This document shows, in pieces, positions 52,501 to 60,494 of a stretch of 64,000 nt of DNA (positions are counted from its first letter, which is position 1; each line of letters starts with the position of its first letter). A model generated the notes under the pieces. The model ran no database searches, was not told the DNA's origin, and saw nothing but the letters and a program-made list of their open reading frames with translations. Location: positions 124,001-188,000 of the forward strand of contig MEOL01000014.1 in the NCBI GenBank assembly GCA_001769215.1. The letters run 5' to 3'. This stretch comes from Bacteroidetes bacterium GWF2_41_31. GTDB lineage: Bacteria > Bacteroidota > Bacteroidia > Bacteroidales > F082. Made by a program: the position numbers and the translations under genes.

Positions 52501-53747
52501 TTGCCTCTATTTCACCAATATTTGACACTGATGGTGCAATTACGCATTATCTGGCAGTGAAAGAAGATATCACGGCCCGCAAACAAACAGAGATAGAGTT
52601 AATAAAAGCCAAAGTAAAAGCGGAAGAGAGCGACCGGTTAAAATCGGCTTTCTTAGCCACCATGAGCCACGAGTTGCGAACACCTTTGAATCATATTATG
52701 GGTTTCAGCGATTTGATGCAGTCAGGCATTGATTTAGAGAATACAGTTGAATATGCCGGTATAATTAATAAAAGCGGGCATCACCTGCTCAATATGATTG
52801 AAGATATCTTTGAATTGGCCATTACTGAATCTTCAGGAATAAATCTAAGAAAAGAAACTTTTAAGATACTCGATCTTTTTTTAATTAGCCGATCCACACT
52901 TACTGAAATTCGGGAAGCTTCCGGAAAAAAGGATCAAATTGAACTTGTTTTTAGACCTGATAATGAACTTATTAACAGTCAAATTATTGCCGACAAGAAT
53001 AAGATTACCCAGGTATTGACAAATCTGTTTAGTAATGCCGTCAAATTCACTCAAAGCGGTACAATTGAATTTGGGTTTCATCAAAAAACACCCGGATCGA
53101 TTACTTTTTATGTTCGCGATACAGGCATTGGAATTCCAACGAATCAACACGCGTTGATATTTGATTTTTTCCGCCAGGGAGATGATTCACACACAAGAAT
53201 ATACGAGGGTATTGGTATTGGCCTTGCTATTTCAAAGAAGATTATCGATGTGATGGATGGCTCGTTAGATTTTGAATCAGAACCGGGCAAAGGAACTACA
53301 TTTTATATCACGTTACCTGTAAAAATAGCTACTTCAAAAGTTAAGGACTCCGAAATTTTATTGCAGCCGAACTTTCCGGTTTTTGAAGGTAAGGTTATTT
53401 TAATTGTTGAAGATGATGCGGTAAGCATGGACTTAATTAAAACATTTGTATTGAATACGGGAGCCACTGTTATTGAAGCCAGCAATGGTAAGGAAGCTAT
53501 AGAGAAGATGGTTGCACCTCCCGATGTAATCCTGATGGATTTATTCATGCCTGTTATGGATGGTTATGAGTCAACGCGAATTATTAAATCAAAATATCCT
53601 GATATACCTGTTATCGCGGTTACAGCTTATGCACTTTCTAAAGATAAATCAAAAGCATTTGCTGCAGGTTGTGATAGTATTATCTCCAAACCTGTTAGCA
53701 AGGAAATTTTATATGGCGAATTGACGAAATATTTAAAGTCGATGTGA
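49596..53747 (+). CDS. hybrid sensor histidine kinase with N- and C-terminal receiver domains
   Basis: About 1383 residues from the ATG at 49596; an alternative ATG at 49581 overlaps the upstream gene. The first receiver domain (ILFIEDSEDDALLLL; Asp in IISDYAMPHFNG; Lys in DYLMKDN) is followed by a GAF domain (about 150-320) with VALYPKTGKPW and GMHQCSHKREW as in the 1033-residue kinase. Then come PAS, PAS, a second GAF (about 575-740) and two PAS units. HisKA has ATMSHELRTPLNHIMGF (His about 1030); HATPase has NLFSNAVKFTQSG, DTGIGIP and GIGIGLAISKK. The last receiver has VEDDAVSMDL and VILMDLFMPVMDG (Asp about 1311). All phosphotransfer residues are present. It ends the signalling block. Confidence 0.92.
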   Translation: MKKILRILFIEDSEDDALLLLHHIKKGGYRVDYELIQTLMQLKAALLEKKWDLIISDYAMPHFNGLRALTYLTETGLDIPFIVVSGTIGEEVAVNMMKAGANDYLMKDNLMRLLPAIERELRDWESRAERRLLKQKQKQLEEERLSNMRYFESMDKINLTILGTNDLEQLMRDVLKTMMLVFDCDRSWLFYPCDPEATSFIVPMEITKPEYPGAGILNEEVPMPKDMAQNLREALESSDPVTYMAGSEKPINKVSAEQFGVKSMMMVALYPKTGKPWMLGMHQCSHKREWTTEEKRLLQETGRRLSDALTSMLIHRDLRKSEAENRAIVDAVPDLLFRVNRDGIITDFRKPEHMNLYVESDQFLGRAIGEVLPVNVSDATYPAIEKALKTDEVVTFEYNLTSKDQYQYFEGRMIAFSKDEVLVFVRNITERKQAEEHLIESEQKYRSLAECSPDNIIRYDKECKAVYINRNMILTVGSEVASMIGQTPMESNDFPGTVDYQANLQQVIQTGQPEEFDIVVPDTKGEWRVHQIRMIAEYDNDCNIIGALSIGRDITERRMAENEIARMNRSLRMLSEVNQALIHITDEKALLNEVCRIAVEDGGYRMAWVGFAEHDEDKTIVPVARAGFDSGYIDALKLTWADADRGRGPCGTAIRTGQPFVVRNVLEEPLFSIWFESAIKQGYQSFIALPLISGSQTFGLIAIYSAEIEAFDSKEVELLKEMGDDLAFGLVALQVRENREKAEKALRESEERYRLIAENTADTVAVLDLNLNMVYISPSVLKMRGFSVEESLKHSLDQIFTPSSMQKVKETFTKQMALEATGKADPMRTETIELEEYCKDGSIIWVEIVVSFLRDVNLVPTGILTATRNITERKQSEEKLRILSRAVEQSPASIIITNTDGTIEYVNPKFMSVTGYSIDEVLGQNPRILKSSEQGPQYYEQFWKTITSGKEWYGEFHNKKKNGELFWELASISPIFDTDGAITHYLAVKEDITARKQTEIELIKAKVKAEESDRLKSAFLATMSHELRTPLNHIMGFSDLMQSGIDLENTVEYAGIINKSGHHLLNMIEDIFELAITESSGINLRKETFKILDLFLISRSTLTEIREASGKKDQIELVFRPDNELINSQIIADKNKITQVLTNLFSNAVKFTQSGTIEFGFHQKTPGSITFYVRDTGIGIPTNQHALIFDFFRQGDDSHTRIYEGIGIGLAISKKIIDVMDGSLDFESEPGKGTTFYITLPVKIATSKVKDSEILLQPNFPVFEGKVILIVEDDAVSMDLIKTFVLNTGATVIEASNGKEAIEKMVAPPDVILMDLFMPVMDGYESTRIIKSKYPDIPVIAVTAYALSKDKSKAFAAGCDSIISKPVSKEILYGELTKYLKSM

Positions 53748-53817
53748 GAATCTTACAATAGTTGTTTTGTCGAAATTGCATTGTTTTTGAAGATCAGAAC
53801 TTAAAATAGAAGGGGTT

Positions 53818-53944
53818 TTTTTGTTGCAGCCGGCTAAAGCCAGGCTGCAATGGATAGATTCTATTCAGTTTTATTCATTTACGATGAACATGTTAAAAGC
53901 ACATCCATTGCAACCGGATTTATCCGACTGCAAGGTCAGATTCA
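53818..53944 (-). repeat. second, reversed copy of the MITE interior repeat
   Basis: It has two hairpins, TTGCAGCC-GGCTGCAA (53824-53850) and TTGCAACC-GACTGCAA (53908-53933), about 60 bp apart. The reverse complement aligns with 35911-36037, with both hairpins, ATGAATAAA and AATGGATGT in the same order. The 23-bp terminal repeats of the complete element are not present, so this is a partial copy. Confidence 0.75.
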
Positions 53945-54149
53945 TCCCAACATGGCCACGATGCAGGCATTCATCGTCACCGAAATTGCAATAGACCCTG
54001 TTTTATTACGAAAAACGGTGAAAGAAATGGTGGATGGTTCGTTCAATATGATTATCAGTGCTGCCGGCAATGCAGGACTTCCATTTGATTATTTATCGCA
54101 ATTTCTCTTGCCAAAGGGTTCTGTATTAATTACATTTGTAAAATCTTAG
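53934..54149 (+). pseudogene. argJ fragment (glutamate N-acetyltransferase)
   Basis: The frame at 53934 reads GQIHPNMATMQAFIVTEIAI, then VLLRKTVKEMVDGSFNMI, which follows the ArgJ self-cleavage region (GMIHPNMATMLAFITTDA with the nucleophilic Thr, then an SFNxI helix). The next family motif, GDTSTND, is missing; instead the frame goes on as ISAAGNAGLPFDY to a stop at 54149. Only about 40 of roughly 400 residues are recognisable. It abuts the repeat at 53818-53944, whose sequence supplies the apparent start codon. So this is a broken gene piece, not an expressed protein. Confidence 0.6.
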
Positions 54150-54412
54150 CCAAATTAACATGCTTAGATAAATATCAAAAGGTTGGTATTCTGATTGTTA
54201 TCGGAAATAAAACTGATCGTTACATTTGTCGGAAATAGGGAATAACTATCCTCTCCTCTCAAAATTATATGATTATTTCATTCAATGTGTATCAGTTCAA
54301 TTGATATGTAATTGGCGATTACGCAAAAAAACTGGAGTCTGATAACCAGTCTAAAAAACAGGGCGTAACTGAAAAGCCTAATGAGTAAGAAAAAAAATTA
54401 ATAATCAGTCTT

Positions 54413-55018
54413 ATGAAAACAAAAATTTTACTTTCAGCTTTACTGTCATTTTTCGTACTGTCGGGGTATAGCACCCTCTGGACAGTTACCAACACAAATT
54501 TTGTATTTACTCCGGATAGCATTGCCATTGTTGAAGGTGATAGTGTGATGTTTACACTGGAAAACACACACAATGTGGTAGAGGTAAGCCATTCAACATG
54601 GTTAGTCAATGGCAATACGCCAATGCCCGGATTTTCATTGCCATTTGGAGGAGGCCTGCTGCATTCTTCACAGCTTACAGTTGGCATGCACTATTATGTT
54701 TGTGGTCCACATGCCTCAGGAGGAATGAAAGGGATCATCAACGTGCAAAACACATCGGGGATCTCTGAAAATCAATCTGTAATTTCGGTATATCCAAATC
54801 CGTCAAGCGGGATGTTCCAGTTTGAATTATCAGGTTTTCAGTTGAATAAAAGCAATAGCCTTCATATTTACAACCTTCAGGGGGCGAAGATTTATGAATC
54901 CGCAGTTAACAATGAGAAGTTTAATGTTGATCTGTCAACCCTTTCAGGTGGAATTTATTTTGTGAAGATTTTTAACGGAGAAGCCATTCTGTCGAAGAAA
55001 ATTATGATTCAAAATTAG
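54413..55018 (+). CDS. secreted cupredoxin-like protein with T9SS sorting domain
   Basis: A 201-residue protein. A signal peptide (MKTKILLSALLSFFVLSG) leads to a plastocyanin-like domain (about residues 22-118), in which His in ENTHNVVEV, Cys in YYVCGPHASGGMKG, the His two residues later and the Met form a type-1 copper-site pattern. The C-terminal part from about 128 (SVYPNPSSGMFQFEL, ending in LSKKIMIQN) is a T9SS type A sorting domain. It would be exported and anchored or released at the cell surface as a blue copper protein. The region 54150-54412 before it holds no gene; TACATTTG at 54221-54228 may be a -7 element. Confidence 0.82.
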   Translation: MKTKILLSALLSFFVLSGYSTLWTVTNTNFVFTPDSIAIVEGDSVMFTLENTHNVVEVSHSTWLVNGNTPMPGFSLPFGGGLLHSSQLTVGMHYYVCGPHASGGMKGIINVQNTSGISENQSVISVYPNPSSGMFQFELSGFQLNKSNSLHIYNLQGAKIYESAVNNEKFNVDLSTLSGGIYFVKIFNGEAILSKKIMIQN

Positions 55019-55067
55019 CAGGTACCAAAGATAATTTTTGGTAAAATGGTGTTGTTTAAAAAGGGGT

Positions 55068-55712
55068 TTATAATTCAATAACCCCCGTTTTGATGGCATA
55101 CATCACCAGTTGTGCTGTGTTTTTCGATTGGGTTTTTTCCAACAGGCTGGCCCGGTGGTTGTCAACGGTGCGTTTGCTGATAAATAACTTGTCACCAATT
55201 TCCTGGTTCGATAATCCGGCACAAATCATTTTTAACACTTCTGTTTCCCGTGAGGTGAGTTGAATATCCGGTACTTCTGTATCACTTTTGTTCAGGTTTT
55301 TGATGACAGAATACATGATTTCTTCCGAAAAATAATGTTTGCCCTGGCACACTTGTTTGATGGCATCAATCACATCGTCTGGTTTCGAGTTTTTTAATAG
55401 AAAACCCTTCGCCCCGGCATCAATCATCTGATAATAATAACTCTCATCGCCGTGCATGGTGAGTGCAATGATGCAGGCTTCGGGATTCATCTCAATGATT
55501 TTTCGGGTGGATTCGACCCCATTCATCACGGGCATGTTGATGTCCATCAGGATAATATCAGGCATTTTATTGGTGACCCGCAACAGGGCTTCTTCACCGT
55601 TCGACGATTCAATAATTACACTATCAGGTATATAATGTTGAAGCAAGAGCTTTAACCCATTGCGAAACAAGGTGTGATCGTCAACAATCAGAATGGTTTT
55701 AGTTGTATCCAT
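55068..55712 (-). CDS. NarL/LuxR-family response regulator
   Basis: A 214-residue two-domain regulator. The receiver (residues 1-125) has IVDDHTLFRNGL, phosphoacceptor Asp in IILMDINMPVMNG (about 57), Thr in IALTMHGDE and Lys in GFLLKNSKPDD. The C-terminal HTH (about 148-210) reads LTSRETEVLKMICAGLSNQE, then GDKLFISKRTVDNHRASLL, typical of LuxR-type DNA binding. It is 8 bp after the DesK/NarX-type kinase gene and forms a pair with it. It is divergent from pstSCAB, so control of phosphate uptake is possible but not shown. Confidence 0.92.
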   Translation of the reverse strand: MDTTKTILIVDDHTLFRNGLKLLLQHYIPDSVIIESSNGEEALLRVTNKMPDIILMDINMPVMNGVESTRKIIEMNPEACIIALTMHGDESYYYQMIDAGAKGFLLKNSKPDDVIDAIKQVCQGKHYFSEEIMYSVIKNLNKSDTEVPDIQLTSRETEVLKMICAGLSNQEIGDKLFISKRTVDNHRASLLEKTQSKNTAQLVMYAIKTGVIEL

Positions 55713-55720
55713 GGCTATTA

Positions 55721-56668
55721 TTATACTTCAATGGTGACCAATACGCCTTCTCCGGGCTGACTTTTAAGTTGAAAACTCCCTTCGATGGAAGATATCCTGC
55801 TTTGGATGGTATGTAACCCCATTCCAAGAGGCTCCCGGCTCATGGGCATATCATAGTTAAACCCAATGCCATCGTCCTGAAACAGCAATTTGATTACTTC
55901 CTTTTCTTTGTATAGGCTCACCATAATCTTTCGGGCATTGGCATGTTTTATGGTGTTGTGAATCAGTTCGCACAAAGCCCGATACAAAATCAGCGAGGTT
56001 TCCTTGCTAATCCCGGTTGGTTCTTTGAGGTTGGTAACAAATTCAATTTTGAGGTTCGTGGCGGTGACTGTTTTGCTAATAAACGACCTGATGGCTACGA
56101 TGAGTCCAAAATCTTCAAGCACCTGGGGACTGAGGTTGTTGGATATTTCCCGCAGGCTCTTGATGGCCTCATCTACCGATTCAATGGCATTTTCGTAAAT
56201 GGGTTTTTTTTTGAATTCATGGTCTTCATCTGGTGCCAACGCGTAAAGCGACATTTTGATGGTCGACAACAAAGGCCCCAGGCCATCATGAAGTTCGTTG
56301 GCCATGCGCTTTCTTTCATTTTCTTCAGCGTTGATGATTGCAGATAAAACATGTTTTTCTGATTCCTGCCTGATTTCCTGCATTTTAGCCATGTAACCAA
56401 ATATTTTTCGCACAAAAAACACCCCGATGACAATTAAAACCGAAATCAGTACCCCCAACCAATTGTTAATCTGTATTACCGTTTCTGAGGTCGATAATTG
56501 ATAAAAAATATACAGTTCATACAAACGCCTGAAAGCCATCATCGATAGTCCAATCGAAAGCAGTATCCAACTCGATTTATATTTTGAACCTTTGATCAGG
56601 CTAATCACAATGGCCACGGCAATAAGCTGTAAAATGATGGATAAGATAATGGCAATTTGTGTCAACAT
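55721..56668 (-). CDS. HisKA_3 (NarX/DesK-type) sensor histidine kinase
   Basis: A 315-residue membrane kinase. Helices lie at about 5-24, 32-50 and 65-85 in the first 90 residues, with no large periplasmic domain. A coiled linker leads to HisKA_3, with the phospho-His in MANELHDGLGPLLSTIKMSL (His about 125). The ATPase part has LIHNTIKHANARKI (N box, about 238) and DDGIGFNYDMP (about 268), then GMGLHTIQSRI. It is encoded 8 bp before the LuxR-type regulator in the same operon. The signal sensed is unknown. It is divergent from the pst operon, with a 309-bp gap between. Confidence 0.9.
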   Translation of the reverse strand: MLTQIAIILSIILQLIAVAIVISLIKGSKYKSSWILLSIGLSMMAFRRLYELYIFYQLSTSETVIQINNWLGVLISVLIVIGVFFVRKIFGYMAKMQEIRQESEKHVLSAIINAEENERKRMANELHDGLGPLLSTIKMSLYALAPDEDHEFKKKPIYENAIESVDEAIKSLREISNNLSPQVLEDFGLIVAIRSFISKTVTATNLKIEFVTNLKEPTGISKETSLILYRALCELIHNTIKHANARKIMVSLYKEKEVIKLLFQDDGIGFNYDMPMSREPLGMGLHTIQSRISSIEGSFQLKSQPGEGVLVTIEV

Positions 56669-56927
56669 ACAAGTTTTTTAACTATTGGATAGTCGATTTA
56701 TTTTCTTCCTTTTTCAAAAAGGATGCACCTTTATTTCTTCAAAAATAGCGAATTGTTTATTTACTTCCATGCTTAGGGTAGTTTATTTTTAAACATTCAG
56801 ATTTCATCCGGATAATGGTAAGTTATTGCTTACTATTGAGATAAATGGGTTGAGTTTACCCGGTTTAGGTATAATTACCCATATCAAATCAAGTCTTTTT
56901 ACCCTGGATTTTGGGGTGTTAATTCTC

Positions 56928-56958
56928 TTGAGGTCCGGGTTGCCTGGCAGTACATTTG
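56928..56958 (+). promoter_or_regulatory. pst operon promoter
   Basis: TTG at 56928-56930, a 20-nt spacer and TACATTTG at 56951-56958 match the Bacteroidota -33/-7 pattern, 19 bp before the pstS ATG. The rest of the 309-bp gap 56669-56977 shows no gene. No PhoB-box-like direct repeat was recognised. Confidence 0.6.
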
Positions 56959-56977
56959 TCAGCAAACAGATATTACC

Positions 56978-57973
56978 ATGAAGACTTCAATTTTTAAAAG
57001 GATTTTAGCCGGGAAATTTTTATTATTGCTCGGCATTTTTTTTAGTATTCAATTTTCCTGTCAGGGACCGCAAAAAAAGTATGGTGACCGGCCACACGGA
57101 ACATTTTCTATTTCCGGTGCCTTTGCCTTGTATCCTCTTACCGTAAAATGGGTAGAAGAGTTTATAAACGAATATCCTGATATTCAGGTGGATGTGAGTG
57201 CCGGAGGTGCAGGAAAAGGCATGGCCGATGTGCTGGCCAATATGGTGGATCTGGGTATGTTTTCACGTGAAGTGACACCTGCTGAATTGGAAAAAGGGGC
57301 ATGGTACATCGCCGTGGCAAAGGATGCGGTAGTGCCTACCCTCAATTCGGAAAACCCATACAAAGTGCAATTACTCTCGAAAGGTTTATCCCAGGCTGTT
57401 TTTGCAGAATTATATACCCGGGAAAAAAAATGGTTGTGGAGCGATGTGAACGATGGCATTAACTCCCGTTCCCCAATACATATTTACACCCGTTCCGATG
57501 CCTGTGGGGCAGCCCAGGTATGGGCTTCCTATTTGGGAACTGACCAGGAGTCTCTCAAAGGAATTGGCGTTTTTGGAGATCCCGGCATGACAGATGCCGT
57601 AACGAAAGATGAAATGGGAATGGGCTATAACAACGTGGCTTATGCTTATGATGTAAATACACGCCAAAAGTATGAGAGCATCGAAATTCTTCCCATCGAT
57701 TTTAATGGAAACGGCCAAATTGATTCCGTGGAAAACGTGTATCAATCGCTGGATTCGCTTATGAAAGCCATCAGCACAGGAGTGTATCCATCACCTCCCG
57801 CCCGTGAGCTCTATTTCATCTCCAAAGGAAAACCGAACAACGAACTGGTAAACCTGTTTTTAAACTGGGTATTGACCAAAGGTCAGCAATATGTTGCGCG
57901 GGCAGGCTACGTAGGATTGTCAGAAGACCATATTACGAAACAACTGAGGTTGTTAGAAGATGAAGCACATTAG
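56978..57973 (+). CDS. pstS: PstS-family phosphate-binding lipoprotein
   Basis: A 331-residue exported protein with a lipobox (IQFSC, about residue 28). The phosphate-binding protein pattern is present: TFSISGAFALYPLTVKWVEE, an SAGGAGKGMADVLANMVDLG motif for the anion (about 68-87), FSREVTPAE, and YTRSDACGAAQVWASYLG (about 169-186). PstS feeds phosphate to PstCA in the inner membrane. The stop overlaps the pstC start by 14 nt. Gene order and motif make it the first gene of pstSCAB. Confidence 0.9.
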   Translation: MKTSIFKRILAGKFLLLLGIFFSIQFSCQGPQKKYGDRPHGTFSISGAFALYPLTVKWVEEFINEYPDIQVDVSAGGAGKGMADVLANMVDLGMFSREVTPAELEKGAWYIAVAKDAVVPTLNSENPYKVQLLSKGLSQAVFAELYTREKKWLWSDVNDGINSRSPIHIYTRSDACGAAQVWASYLGTDQESLKGIGVFGDPGMTDAVTKDEMGMGYNNVAYAYDVNTRQKYESIEILPIDFNGNGQIDSVENVYQSLDSLMKAISTGVYPSPPARELYFISKGKPNNELVNLFLNWVLTKGQQYVARAGYVGLSEDHITKQLRLLEDEAH

Positions 57974-58862
57974 ATTAACCAGGTACCGCAAGTGGCGCAA
58001 TGTGTTTCACCAGTCGTGGATGATGATCGCCTTGTTGGCGATGTTGTTCATACCGTTGGTACTTGTTGCCGGACTCATTATGAAATCGATGCTGCTGTTA
58101 GAAAACCACCCTTTGTTTGAATTGTTGTTTTCTTCTGATTGGAGCCCGCTTTCAAGTCGTTTTGGATTTCTTCCTTTTATTGTCAGCTCATTGTGGATTA
58201 CCATTTTGTCGTTGCTTATATCGGCTCCGGTTTGCCTGCTTACCGCCATTCACCTGACTCAATATGCCAAACGTTGGGTGTTGCGTATCATGCATCCGGT
58301 AATCGATATCCTGGCGGGGATCCCCTCTGTTATTTTTGGCGTATGGGGTATTTTGGTGATTGTTCCTTTTATTTCTCATCAATTGGGGCCTTTATTTGGT
58401 AAAAGCGTTTCAGGTTATTCCATACTTGCCGGTGCTTTTGTGCTTTCCATCATGATTATTCCATTCATGCTCAACATGCTCATCGAACTCATCAAGGCGG
58501 TGCCAAACGAACTTCAGGAAGCTTCGCTTTCGTTGGGGGCCTCTAAATGGCAGACCATAAAATTGGTGGTCGTGCGAAAAGCCCTTCCGGGAATTGTGTC
58601 TTCGTTTGGATTGGGAATGTCGCGTGCTTTTGGTGAAACCATCGCCGTGTTGATGGTGGTGGGCAATGTAACACGTATTCCAACCGGGGTATTTCAACCA
58701 GGGTATCCACTCCCTGCGCTGATCGCCAACAATTATGGTGAAATGCTGAGTATTCCACTTTACGACTCGGCCCTGATGCTGGCAGCGCTGATATTATTCC
58801 TGGTGGTGTTGATGTTTAATGTATTCTCCAGGTTCCTCATATTAAAAGCAGAAACACATTGA
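57960..58862 (+). CDS. pstC: phosphate ABC transporter permease PstC
   Basis: A 300-residue inner-membrane protein with six helices. The EAA-type coupling loop is in ELQEASLSLGASKWQTIKLV (about residues 181-200), and GMSRAFGETIAVLMVVGN (about 220-237) is the conserved PstC end motif. PstC and PstA form the phosphate channel. It overlaps pstS by 14 nt and precedes pstA by 2 bp. Confidence 0.93.
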   Translation: MKHIRLTRYRKWRNVFHQSWMMIALLAMLFIPLVLVAGLIMKSMLLLENHPLFELLFSSDWSPLSSRFGFLPFIVSSLWITILSLLISAPVCLLTAIHLTQYAKRWVLRIMHPVIDILAGIPSVIFGVWGILVIVPFISHQLGPLFGKSVSGYSILAGAFVLSIMIIPFMLNMLIELIKAVPNELQEASLSLGASKWQTIKLVVVRKALPGIVSSFGLGMSRAFGETIAVLMVVGNVTRIPTGVFQPGYPLPALIANNYGEMLSIPLYDSALMLAALILFLVVLMFNVFSRFLILKAETH

Positions 58863-58864
58863 TT

Positions 58865-59698
58865 ATGAACACAAAGACCGAAGAGAAATTTTTCAGGATG
58901 TTGATGTTTCTTTCTACCATTTTCATCGTGGGCGTGTTGCTGCTTATTGTCGTCAGTGTTTTGTATAAAGGATTGCCATCCCTAAGTTTCACTATGCTCA
59001 CCAGCATTCCAAAAGGGGGCTTTTACTTTGGTGAAGAAGGGGGAATTTTAAACGCCATCATCGGATCCATCTATCTTTCCCTTGGGGCTACCTTTCTGGC
59101 TTTTATCATCGGTTGGCCCATTGCCTTGTACATGAACGTTTATTTAGTAAAACACCATACCCTGGTGAATGCCATCCGCTTTGTTTTTGATGTGCTATGG
59201 GGAGTTCCTTCTATCGTTTATGGTGCTTTTGGTTTTATACTGATGGTGTTTTTAGGTGTCAGGGCTTCTTTGCTGGCGGGAATCATCACCGTGAGTTTAT
59301 TTATTGTTCCCATCATGGTCAGGGCCATCGATGAATCGTTAAAGTCGGTTCCCCGTGGTTTGCTCGAGTCGGCTTTGTCATTGGGCTCAACCCGATCCGA
59401 GATCTCATACAGGATTTTTTCGCGCGAAGCATTTCAGGGCATTATAACAGCCATTCTGTTAAGTTTTGGCAGGGCTATTGGTGATGCAGCTTCCGTATTA
59501 TTTACTACAGGATATACCGACCGCATTCCCACTTCTCTCATGGAACCTTCGGCTACCCTGCCGCTATCTATCTTTTTTCAACTGAGCTCACCCATCGAGG
59601 CGGTACAAGACAGGGCCTATGCTTCAGCTACCGTTTTAATTTCTATGGTGTTGGTCATTAGCTTGTTGTCACGATTTATTGGCAATCGCCGTAACTAA
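58865..59698 (+). CDS. pstA: phosphate ABC transporter permease PstA
   Basis: About 277 residues from the ATG at 58865; an overlapping TTG at 58859 is less likely. The protein has six membrane helices, a coupling loop in RGLLESALSLGSTRSEISY (about 170-188) and the PstA-type FGRAIGDAASVLFTTGYT (about 208-225). It starts 2 bp after the pstC stop and is followed by pstB after 13 bp. It is the second permease subunit of the phosphate transporter. Confidence 0.92.
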   Translation: MNTKTEEKFFRMLMFLSTIFIVGVLLLIVVSVLYKGLPSLSFTMLTSIPKGGFYFGEEGGILNAIIGSIYLSLGATFLAFIIGWPIALYMNVYLVKHHTLVNAIRFVFDVLWGVPSIVYGAFGFILMVFLGVRASLLAGIITVSLFIVPIMVRAIDESLKSVPRGLLESALSLGSTRSEISYRIFSREAFQGIITAILLSFGRAIGDAASVLFTTGYTDRIPTSLMEPSATLPLSIFFQLSSPIEAVQDRAYASATVLISMVLVISLLSRFIGNRRN

Positions 59699-59711
59699 CT
59701 CTTCAAACCGT

Positions 59712-60467
59712 ATGAACAATAAAATTTCCATACACAACCTTTGCCTTTCCATTGATCGACAGCCGATATTGAAAAATGTAAGCCTGAACATACCAACAAA
59801 TAAAATTACGGTGATACTCGGGCCTTCCGGCTGCGGAAAGACTACCTTACTTAAAAGCTTAAACCGGTTGACCGATTTAATACCCGGCGTACAGCAATCG
59901 GGCGAAATCATGTTGGATGGGGTGAACATTCTCAACGGAAACCAGGATTTGGTCGACATCAGACAAAAAATGGGTCTTCTGGCGCAGCGTCCCTATCCAT
60001 TGCCCATGAATATTTACAAAAATATTACTTACGGGCTGCGCATCAGCGGAAGGCGTAACCGCCAGTTTTTGGATAAGCGGGTGGAACATTATTTGAAAAT
60101 GGTGAATTTGTGGGACGAAGTAAAAGACCGGTTAAAGGATCCGGCCAGCGCGCTGTCCATTGGGCAGCAGCAACGGCTGTGCCTGGCACGCGGATTGGCT
60201 GTGGATCCGGAAATTATCCTGGCCGATGAGCCTACTTCCTCGCTTGATCCCATTTCGAGCAAGTTGATTGAAGAAAAATTCCTGGAGTTGAAGAGCCAAT
60301 ATACCATCGTGTTGGTTACCCACATTTTACGCCAGGCCAAGCGTATGGCCGACTATGTGGTGTTTATGTACCTGGGCGAAGTGATTGAACAAGGTACGCC
60401 GGATGAGCTGTTTAATAACCCACAGCATCCGGTTACCAAGTCGTATTTGAGCGGACAGTTTTATTAG
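59712..60467 (+). CDS. pstB: phosphate ABC transporter ATPase PstB
   Basis: About 251 residues from the ATG at 59712; upstream in-frame starts would overlap pstA and are rejected. Walker A GPSGCGKTT (about 37-45), Walker B EIILADEPTSSLDP (about 170-183) and H-loop LVTHILRQAKRMADYVVFM (about 203-221) are present. The signature is LSIGQQQRLCLAR in place of the usual LSGGQQQR, so the second Gly is replaced by Ile. The gene lies 13 bp after pstA and 27 bp before a porin gene. No phoU follows in the operon. Confidence 0.9.
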   Translation: MNNKISIHNLCLSIDRQPILKNVSLNIPTNKITVILGPSGCGKTTLLKSLNRLTDLIPGVQQSGEIMLDGVNILNGNQDLVDIRQKMGLLAQRPYPLPMNIYKNITYGLRISGRRNRQFLDKRVEHYLKMVNLWDEVKDRLKDPASALSIGQQQRLCLARGLAVDPEIILADEPTSSLDPISSKLIEEKFLELKSQYTIVLVTHILRQAKRMADYVVFMYLGEVIEQGTPDELFNNPQHPVTKSYLSGQFY

Positions 60468-60494
60468 TAGTAACGTGATATTAAACAGTTTGTA

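Noticed and set aside
53850..53933. Start of a 99-codon frame after the hybrid kinase
   Set aside because: The first 28 codons are hairpin repeat DNA; only the part from 53934 has gene-like similarity, so the frame is not a real gene.
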